A program made the position numbers and the translations under genes. DNA of 12,081 nt from JAOABV01 sp964473505 (GTDB lineage Bacteria > Hydrothermota > Tepidihabitantia > Tepidihabitantales > CAIPLT01): positions 1 to 12,081 of the forward strand of contig CAYYPG010000064.1 in assembly GCA_964473505.1 (NCBI GenBank), read 5' to 3'. The notes under the pieces were generated by a model. That model saw only the letters and a list, made by a program, of their open reading frames with translations. It did no database searches and was not told where the DNA came from. Below are positions 1 through 6,648 of the stretch, piece by piece (the stretch's first letter is position 1; the number at the start of each line of letters is the position of its first letter).

Positions 1-254
1 TAATATGAATTAGAAAGAAAATAGATATGCTTAACTATAACAAATTTCCACAAACCATTGACAATAGCTCATATAAGAGTTGGGATTTTGTATATATATC
101 TTGGTATAAAATGATTGTGTGCATCAATCTCTTAATTATCAATCGTTTAAGTAAGTGGTAGCGTAGTCACAAAAATTAGCTTTTGTCAATCTATAAAAAA
201 GTCTACGATAATTTAAGTACTTTTTGTTCGGAATCAAGGGATGCAGTTCAAATG
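1..254. other. Non-coding left edge, no gene recognised
   Basis: This AT-rich stretch follows the stop of the C11 peptidase gene. I see no reading frame with a ribosome binding site, no tRNA and no clear terminator hairpin. TTGACA occurs on the plus strand at 58-63 and on the minus strand at 189-184, but neither has a good -10 box at 16-18 bases. The minus-strand copy could serve a gene beyond the left edge; that is only a possibility. Confidence 0.5.
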
Positions 255-2537
255 TTATCTTTTTACCTTTGCAATTTTACCGACCCGGGTATAGTTTTTC
301 CCTTTCAATACAACCAAATATAACCCACTAGTAATTTCTTTATTAGCCTCGTTTTTTCCATTCCAATAAATAGAATGGTTAATAAAACTAATGTAAGAAA
401 ATTTCTTAACCAATTCACCAGCAAGGGTGTAAATGTAAAGACTGGGTCTTTCGTTAATCGGAAAATCACAATAGATAGTGCAGTCGGTAAAAAAGGGCGA
501 GGGTATCGAAAATGGTTCACAATAATCTTCAATTAGTACTTCTTGTGCTAAACTTAAAAAACCAACATTACCAAATGAATCTTTGGGTTGAACCAGGTAA
601 TAATATTTATTTTGCGGCATATTAAATAAATATAAGAAGGTATCTTTCAAATTTTTGCCGATTGTCCGACAATTCTTGAATTTGGAAATTTTTATGTTAT
701 CAATAAAAACTCCACTATCTGTAAAAGTTCCGTCGGTAAAATAGCGAAACCTAATTCCGAGATAATTAGCCTTAGGTAACAAATAACGATGTTCGGTCCA
801 ATCTCGATTTCGGCCATAAAAAGAATCTATTGGAGTATAAACCTTGCCGTCTACAGAAATTTCAACATAAAAAATATCTCGTTTAATTTTATTATTCAAA
901 TAATGCTCTTCGGTATAATAATGAGCGAGAAACGATAATAATCCACCATCGGTTAAAGTTATTGAATCTTTTATGCTAAGTTTAATATTTAAGTTATGAC
1001 CCATTCCGGTATAAAAAGCAGTTCGGGAATAATTAAAAGATGATGATAATACAAATCCATCATTATTCCAAAATGAGAAATTGTCACAATTATCTTCAAA
1101 GACTTGTTCAATATTGTTTATTTCCAACAAGTCATATCTTACTGATGATAAATCAAAACTTTTATTCCACATCAACCGAAAATCATTATGGTGACCGATT
1201 GTAGAACAAATAAGTCTTACCTCACTTGGCTTAATATCATCTAAAGCATAAAAATTATTAAGAAAAGAAAGCCAATTAATATTTTTTTGCCATTGTAAGT
1301 TATGATAATCTGAATATTGATGTTTGAAAGCAATGTAATTATCAGGAAACCAAACTGCAAGCCCTTTTGCCCGCGCGAGGTATGTTCCTACATAACCCTT
1401 GGCAATAACTGATTTTTTCAATAACTCAATTGCCTTTTGACATTCTAATCTATCATTCGTATTGCTAATGACATTAAGGCTCAATTCTAAAAAATCAATC
1501 AAATCAATATAATCGTCATTCGGACCCGGGGGATACGAATCACATTCAATTCCAAAAGTTTGCGCGGAATTTCTCGCTTGTTGCATTGCTAAATTATTGG
1601 CATATCGGGATAATATTCTAATTGCGTACACAAGTTTATTTTGCGCAGATACAAATTGCTTCAAATTAATTGCGGAAAATGTGCATTCTTCATATCCTTG
1701 TGAACCGTTATGATATGAATTAGTAGCAATTGATGCCATATCCTTGGCTAAATCTTCTGCGGAAACATTAGGATTTTGAATAAGATACGACAGGATATCA
1801 TCATACGGTAATCCATCCCAAGGCATAGCTTCTTCCGAAGCAAACATATAGTCAATACCCTCAGCAATTTCACAAGCAACTTCGACCATTCCCATAAAAC
1901 AAGCATCAAATCCTAAAATCGCTACATTTTTACGAAGAATTTTTTTAATTTCCCCAACTGCATATTTTAGTTCGCCGTCTGCGACTCCCATCCAGTTATT
2001 ATGCGATTCGTCGTAGATTATCGCTTTATCTCTTTTATTAGGATAATAACCAATTGGCCAACCATTACCATGGTCCCAGAGAATCAAAAGATATTTCTCA
2101 GCATTGAAATAACGATAACCAAACCGCACAAACTCAATTAGCGATTGTGGGTCCGCCATATCAATTTCACCTAAATTCTCCAGTTGAACAATCTCATTTT
2201 GATTAACCAAACATCTTCGGGCATAAGGTTGTATATCACCAGATAAATTGTCAATTTGCACGATAACTTTTATCCTCGCTGAAGAACCAATTTCTTTCAT
2301 TTCATTAAGGTCTTCATAACTTTGATAGTTCATTCCGTTATCAGCACACATATAGACCATTACCGTCCAGTCCGCCGCGAACAAACTCCTTATAATAAAG
2401 AAGAGAATTAATCCTGGGACAAATAATCTTGAAAGATTAATTAACAATATTGTCAACAATAAGCGGTTAATATATCTTATTCGCACCACTAGGTGTTTAC
2501 TAACCAGTCGGTTTATGATTATGATAAAACGGGGCAT
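255..2537 (-). CDS. Clostripain-family (C11) cysteine peptidase, secreted, with beta-sandwich and FlgD/T9SS-like C-terminal domain
   Basis: Predicted secreted endopeptidase of the caspase-like clan CD, family C11; family members usually cleave after Arg or Lys. Numbering is from the ATG at 2537 (760 residues). A hydrophobic segment at about 38-53 ends in LFA-ADW, a plausible signal-peptidase site. The C11 domain runs from about 56 to 430: it opens with WTVMVYMCADN, has the catalytic His156 in WDHGNGW and Cys213 in FDACFMG. Residues about 470-620 form a predicted beta-sandwich ending in RYFTDGTFTDSGVFIDNI, like the accessory domains of immune inhibitor A (M6) peptidases. Residues 683-760 resemble FlgD Ig-like/type A T9SS sorting domains (YIYTLAGELV, SGLYLVVLKG, VGKIAKVKR). 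The start is uncertain: the ATG lies inside a terminator-like hairpin, lacks a Shine-Dalgarno sequence and gives about 37 residues before the hydrophobic core. An in-frame TTG or GTG downstream (for example TTG at codon 27, 28 or 31) is possible. Family is secure; start and substrate are not. Confidence 0.9.
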   Translation of the reverse strand: MPRFIIIINRLVSKHLVVRIRYINRLLLTILLINLSRLFVPGLILFFIIRSLFAADWTVMVYMCADNGMNYQSYEDLNEMKEIGSSARIKVIVQIDNLSGDIQPYARRCLVNQNEIVQLENLGEIDMADPQSLIEFVRFGYRYFNAEKYLLILWDHGNGWPIGYYPNKRDKAIIYDESHNNWMGVADGELKYAVGEIKKILRKNVAILGFDACFMGMVEVACEIAEGIDYMFASEEAMPWDGLPYDDILSYLIQNPNVSAEDLAKDMASIATNSYHNGSQGYEECTFSAINLKQFVSAQNKLVYAIRILSRYANNLAMQQARNSAQTFGIECDSYPPGPNDDYIDLIDFLELSLNVISNTNDRLECQKAIELLKKSVIAKGYVGTYLARAKGLAVWFPDNYIAFKHQYSDYHNLQWQKNINWLSFLNNFYALDDIKPSEVRLICSTIGHHNDFRLMWNKSFDLSSVRYDLLEINNIEQVFEDNCDNFSFWNNDGFVLSSSFNYSRTAFYTGMGHNLNIKLSIKDSITLTDGGLLSFLAHYYTEEHYLNNKIKRDIFYVEISVDGKVYTPIDSFYGRNRDWTEHRYLLPKANYLGIRFRYFTDGTFTDSGVFIDNIKISKFKNCRTIGKNLKDTFLYLFNMPQNKYYYLVQPKDSFGNVGFLSLAQEVLIEDYCEPFSIPSPFFTDCTIYCDFPINERPSLYIYTLAGELVKKFSYISFINHSIYWNGKNEANKEITSGLYLVVLKGKNYTRVGKIAKVKR

Positions 2538-2554
2538 TCTTATCGAATGCCCCG
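2530..2554 (-). terminator. Rho-independent terminator of the four-gene operon
   Basis: Read on the minus strand, a perfect 10-bp stem (CGGGGCATTC / GAATGCCCCG) with a 5-nt loop GATAA is followed at once by TTTTATCAT. It begins 31 bases after the stop of the PorV-like gene. The GC-rich stem stands out in this AT-rich region. There is no T run on the plus-strand side, so it is directional. The T run is short (four, then interrupted), so termination may be incomplete and allow read-through into the C11 gene. The only ATG of that gene lies in the downstream arm. Confidence 0.75.
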
Positions 2555-2585
2555 TGCATATTTAAATTATAAATGAAGGAGTAAA

Positions 2586-3656
2586 TTAAAATTCGATTCC
2601 TAACATCACTCGGTGAGTGCCTTTCAACCATCCCATATCGCGATAGCAATAGTCAAGTCGTAAATTCATACCGGATTTTAAGTCGATTTTAACTCCAGCG
2701 CCAGTCGATAAACCAGTTGTATATTTAAGTGCTTTAGCATATTCGAGGTCTGTATTCAGAATATACCCCGTTCGTAAGAATAGCAACTTTTGATAGGCAT
2801 ATTCTAAACCGATATTTATCGTTTCATTAATATCATTGGGGTGGGTTAAATCTATAGCCATAGTAAGAACATCCTGGGGAGTTTCCATAATGTTATAGGC
2901 AATACCAAAACGGAAAATTGTTGGTAAACTTGTTGGTGTGGTTTTATAGACGGCACGCGGTTTAGTTTTAAGAATTGTATCTTGAAATTCCAAGCCCAAA
3001 CCAGAAAAAGACATTGCGGTGCCGAAATTAGCGATGACTGCACCTAAACGTAGACTTTTGTACCCAGTGTGATAGAAGAGACCAAAATCAAATGCCGCAC
3101 CAGTCGCACTCATATTCCAAATAGTTTGTGAGATTGCTTTCGTAGAAAAACCAAAAGAAAGTTTATCCGTAATTTGTCGGCCATAAGAGACTGCCAAAGC
3201 CAAATCCAAGGCACTAAAATACAAACCGGTTGCGGTATCTTCACGAACCGATGTTTTAGGGTCATCAATCATTAACCGTTCCATATTACCCATTGTCAGT
3301 GCGGTTGCGGAAAAAGCAATTGTTCCTATACCCTGAACCGGCAGCGCCACAGAAATATAATCATGATTCAGGTCAGCAATCCAATTAATGTGACTGAATA
3401 ACCCTTCTCGCATATTGAGTTGAGAAAGTCCTGCAGGATTAAAATAAGTGGCAGAAGCATCATCGGCGATTGCGGTAAATGCATCGCCCATTCCACAAGC
3501 GCGGCCAACACTAATTTTTAAAAACTGAGCACAGGTCGTTCCGACTTTTGAGAATTTAATATCTGCGGATAATTGACTTAGCGCAAATAGCATATAGCAA
3601 AAGGTCAAAACAATTAAAATCTTTTTGAATTTGGCATTTTGAATTTTGAATTTCAT
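2586..3656 (-). CDS. PorV/PorQ-family outer-membrane beta-barrel protein
   Basis: A 356-residue protein of the PorV/PorQ (UPF0164-like, FadL-related) family. In Bacteroidota, PorV (LptO) is an outer-membrane component of the type IX secretion system that binds CTD cargo and delivers it for surface attachment; paralogues are common in related phyla. A signal peptide (about 1-31, basic start, hydrophobic 12-27, end SQLSA) precedes the family N-terminal signature: CAQFLKISVGRACGMGDAF, then AIADDASATYFNPAGLSQL at about 63-80. The rest is alternating beta-strand sequence, and the chain ends in MLGIEF with the terminal Phe typical of outer-membrane barrels. The ATG is preceded by AGGAGG with a 5-base spacer, and that motif overlaps the TAG stop of the upstream gene, suggesting coupled translation. 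It is the last gene of the operon. Family assignment is firm; a dedicated role for the operon's CTD protein is inferred from position. Confidence 0.88.
   Translation of the reverse strand: MKFKIQNAKFKKILIVLTFCYMLFALSQLSADIKFSKVGTTCAQFLKISVGRACGMGDAFTAIADDASATYFNPAGLSQLNMREGLFSHINWIADLNHDYISVALPVQGIGTIAFSATALTMGNMERLMIDDPKTSVREDTATGLYFSALDLALAVSYGRQITDKLSFGFSTKAISQTIWNMSATGAAFDFGLFYHTGYKSLRLGAVIANFGTAMSFSGLGLEFQDTILKTKPRAVYKTTPTSLPTIFRFGIAYNIMETPQDVLTMAIDLTHPNDINETINIGLEYAYQKLLFLRTGYILNTDLEYAKALKYTTGLSTGAGVKIDLKSGMNLRLDYCYRDMGWLKGTHRVMLGIEF
3627..3653 (-). repeat. Degenerate heptanucleotide tandem repeat in the PorV-like start region
   Basis: Plus-strand units GAATTTG, GCATTTT, GAATTTT and GAATTTC follow one another with a 7-base period directly after the start codon. 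They encode the basic N-terminus KFKIQNAKF of the signal peptide. Since 7 is not a multiple of 3, gain or loss of one unit would shift the frame. Confidence 0.7.
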
Positions 3657-3665
3657 TATTACCTC

Positions 3666-6638
3666 CTATCGGACGATTGCAAATTTGCCAATTTGTTCTC
3701 CAATATCAGATTCGATATGGAAGATATAGACTCCAGCTGAAACTAATTGGTCGTGTTCGTTTAATAGATCCCAATATTCGGTGCCACCAAGTTCCATTGG
3801 TTGTAATTTATCTTCAGCGCTGGTTTTGGTGGTGCGGGTATCTTTGTGGTGAATGACCTTTACTAAATCACCCGCAACTGTAAAGATGCGAATCGTACAT
3901 TCAGCCGGTAATTTAATAAAAGCAATCCTCCGTTGTAATTGATGGGTTTCCCAGGCATTAGTTATGATATAAGGATTGGGTACAACTTTAACATTGAGTT
4001 TATATTTATTCGGAGTGCGGTCAATCTCTAAGCGGTCACCAATCAGATAGAAAAGATTATAGTATGGAGATGTTCCAACACCTTTATGTCCTTTAACCAA
4101 CCACTCATCACCATCTTGAATGGAATCGATAAGATTACCAATGGGTAATCGAGTATTTGTTGTCCTATCGTAATTTAATGCAATAAATCCGCCACAGATA
4201 TAAATAACCTTATGTGTTGGTTCTAATGTATCCGAAAGTGGTTCTTGAATAACATCGGTTGCGAAATTCCAACCATTAGCTAATGAATCATAACCAGTTC
4301 TATTAATAAATCTTGTTTTTGGTACTTCAACATTATTAGTCAAATCATAAACCTGACAGGTTCTTCTGCCATTAACCACTCGCCATATGATTTTATAGTC
4401 TGACCCACGAAAAGCCCATAATGCTCTACGCACAGTTCCCGATACAGGATAGAGAACTTCTCGAGGGTATGAGCCTGTTATTGGATATACGGTATCAAAA
4501 TATTTACTCGGTATCGGCATAGAGCAAGCAAATACAATTTCAGTACCGCCAATTGCGGGAGATTTTTGTCGCATCTTTTTAGCGCCTTCTTTAATATCGT
4601 AAAAGAACTTAAAAGGACCAAAAACGTTTTTCGTAATTCGTTGATAGGTAGTTTCATTGTTGGGAGAAACTACTGCTACGGTTGTGTCTTTATCCACTGT
4701 AAACTGATATACTGCTCGGTCTTGCACACCAGCATAATGTGGACCTGCAAAACGTATCCTCAAGGTTTCCGAAGTAACTGCATAAGGGATAACAATAACC
4801 GTACTACATTTCACCGCAGGATTAATCGTATCACCAACAACACGGATAATTTTCACAAAAGAGGTATCATAATTGGGCGCTTCCCATCTGGGTTTAATTG
4901 AGACTGGTGTCGGATTAGATTCAAAACTAATAGTATCGATTGCTCCGGTGAGAGTATCTTTAGTTTGGAAATTAAAATCATACGCCGCAACCCGATAATA
5001 ATATGTAAGTCCGTTTCTAACATTTTTGTCTTCCAAAGAATAGAATGTACGATAGTCATTGGCTTTCGTGACCATACCTGGCTGAGTAATCGTATCGTCC
5101 GCATAAATTCTGGTCTTTACTTCTTTTATATCACCACGAATGACCGTTTCGGTTACAATTTGAAATTTTATGTCGTTGACTAAATCGCAATGGGCCAATA
5201 ATTCCCAATTAACCCCGTCAGTTGATTTATAGATTTTATAACCTTCAAAATCGTATGCTCTGTATACTGGGTCATAACCCGGTGAATTAGGATTACCGGC
5301 TACTTCAACATAATATGGGTCAGGTGTTCTTTCGGGTAAATCATCCCAGACAATTCTGACTTTATTATCCATCGGGATTAGGGTTACATTGGAGACTACG
5401 GGTGGACCGGGTAAAAGCCATCCTTGGTCATAAATAAACTGAGCTTCTTTTGCTAATTTATATAACGGTTTTAAGTCGGTTGTATCCCGATTAACCCACA
5501 TCTCGCCAGCATCACCATAAGGAGCCGCAAGTGCAGCAACGATAATAGTTGCTACTGATTCGGGTGCTAAATCAAACGGACCAGTACATTGAACGAATCT
5601 TTTGTCTGCTGGTTGAACATCAATGGAATCATAAGGAGAATAGAGACCTGTTCGATAATCATAACCCGCCAATGTTTTGTATTGGTCAACATCTTTCATT
5701 GGGTCAATATCAATCGTAAATTTTTTGAATGCCGACATACCGATCAGTGTACCATCAGGCTTTCTTGGACCTTCCAAGAACTTATACGCAACCACCCCGG
5801 GAGTTCCTGATTCCCAGTAAGGAGGATTGTTTATTTCGGTATTATCATTATCGCCAGTAAATCCGACATTACGTAGCGGTATCGTATCGCCTTCTAAACA
5901 TAGTTCTTTTATCAGGCCAACCATATCGTCGTTATAGATTCCAACATCAGGGTCCATACAAGCACCAAGAATCATCTTTTTCAAGGTATCACCGCTTACA
6001 TTTTTAACTCGATAGATTATAAAGAATATATCCTGATTACTTGTATAATTCCAAGCATAGATTGTCTGATAGACTTCAATGCCTAAAGGTCGTCCTGGTG
6101 CCGTGTGATAATCTGGCGACAAATCGCAATAAACGCACCACATATCTTGTAAAGAGAAATTCTTTTTCGGAACAAGGGTTGTATCGTACCGAGTAAAATC
6201 AAATGGTGGCGGCCAGTCAGAAGGAAATTTGTAAATCCGGTCACGAGCATCGCCTGTGCCTTGCTCCCAGGTTTTGGCTGGAGTTGGATAAAATTCACTT
6301 CTGGCCGTATTCGGGTTATAGCCAACTGTTACCAATGTATCGCCACCAATAATTGCTCCAACCCAAGGACCGGCACCAAAGATATAGGTGTTTTCATAGG
6401 GATAAGGCCATCGACCAGCACCATCTGTAGTCGCCTCATCAAAAGCATAGCGACCATCATTATAAAAAGGGCAGCGCCAACGGTTGATGTCAAGCCATTT
6501 CTTATCCCAAATTCGGCGTGTGCGTGGTGGACGCGTTAAAGAACGAGCCGACAATTGGCTTAGCGCAATTAGTATATAGCATAAAGTTAAAAGGATAAAG
6601 ACACTTTTGACTTTTGACTTTTGATTTTTGAATATCAT
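3666..6638 (-). CDS. Large secreted protein with Fn3-like region and FlgD/T9SS-like C-terminal domain
   Basis: A 990-residue predicted secreted or surface protein of unknown function. I chose the ATG at 6638 because AAGGAGG with a 5-base spacer precedes it and overlaps the upstream TAA; a TTG 21 bases earlier has no such site. The signal peptide covers about 1-31 (ALSQLSA end). Residues about 85-118 hold a block seen in secreted proteins of FCB-like lineages (PWVGAIIGGDTLVTVGYNP, then EFYP). Residues about 411-582 look like a fibronectin type III fold with an insertion (VVSNVTL, VRIVWDDL, YKIYKSTDGVNWE, TYYYRVAAYD). From about 882 the chain has the VVPNPY motif, then strands typical of FlgD Ig-like/type A sorting domains (IRIFTVAGDLVKV, SAGVYIFHI) and ends GKFAIVR. 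No catalytic motif is seen; an adhesin, surface-layer or binding role is open. The PorV-like gene next door fits export by a type IX-like route. Confidence 0.85.
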   Translation of the reverse strand: MIFKNQKSKVKSVFILLTLCYILIALSQLSARSLTRPPRTRRIWDKKWLDINRWRCPFYNDGRYAFDEATTDGAGRWPYPYENTYIFGAGPWVGAIIGGDTLVTVGYNPNTARSEFYPTPAKTWEQGTGDARDRIYKFPSDWPPPFDFTRYDTTLVPKKNFSLQDMWCVYCDLSPDYHTAPGRPLGIEVYQTIYAWNYTSNQDIFFIIYRVKNVSGDTLKKMILGACMDPDVGIYNDDMVGLIKELCLEGDTIPLRNVGFTGDNDNTEINNPPYWESGTPGVVAYKFLEGPRKPDGTLIGMSAFKKFTIDIDPMKDVDQYKTLAGYDYRTGLYSPYDSIDVQPADKRFVQCTGPFDLAPESVATIIVAALAAPYGDAGEMWVNRDTTDLKPLYKLAKEAQFIYDQGWLLPGPPVVSNVTLIPMDNKVRIVWDDLPERTPDPYYVEVAGNPNSPGYDPVYRAYDFEGYKIYKSTDGVNWELLAHCDLVNDIKFQIVTETVIRGDIKEVKTRIYADDTITQPGMVTKANDYRTFYSLEDKNVRNGLTYYYRVAAYDFNFQTKDTLTGAIDTISFESNPTPVSIKPRWEAPNYDTSFVKIIRVVGDTINPAVKCSTVIVIPYAVTSETLRIRFAGPHYAGVQDRAVYQFTVDKDTTVAVVSPNNETTYQRITKNVFGPFKFFYDIKEGAKKMRQKSPAIGGTEIVFACSMPIPSKYFDTVYPITGSYPREVLYPVSGTVRRALWAFRGSDYKIIWRVVNGRRTCQVYDLTNNVEVPKTRFINRTGYDSLANGWNFATDVIQEPLSDTLEPTHKVIYICGGFIALNYDRTTNTRLPIGNLIDSIQDGDEWLVKGHKGVGTSPYYNLFYLIGDRLEIDRTPNKYKLNVKVVPNPYIITNAWETHQLQRRIAFIKLPAECTIRIFTVAGDLVKVIHHKDTRTTKTSAEDKLQPMELGGTEYWDLLNEHDQLVSAGVYIFHIESDIGEQIGKFAIVR
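6602..6629 (-). repeat. Heptanucleotide tandem repeat in the start region of the large secreted protein
   Basis: Four plus-strand units, CACTTTT, GACTTTT, GACTTTT and GATTTTT, repeat with a 7-base period and encode the basic stretch NQKSKVKS of the signal peptide, a few codons after the ATG. Two of the units are identical. A copy-number change would shift the reading frame. Confidence 0.8.
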
Positions 6639-6648
6639 TGTAGCCTCC

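Noticed and set aside
58..189. Promoters at the left edge (TTGACA at 58-63 plus strand, 189-184 minus strand)
   Set aside because: No adequate -10 box at a spacing of 16-18 bases in either case, and no following gene inside the window.
4566..6539. Several plus-strand open frames of 70-110 codons within the large secreted protein gene
   Set aside because: They are antisense to a gene with clear domains and signal peptide, lack ribosome binding sites, and are Ile/Arg/Cys-rich as expected of shadow frames.
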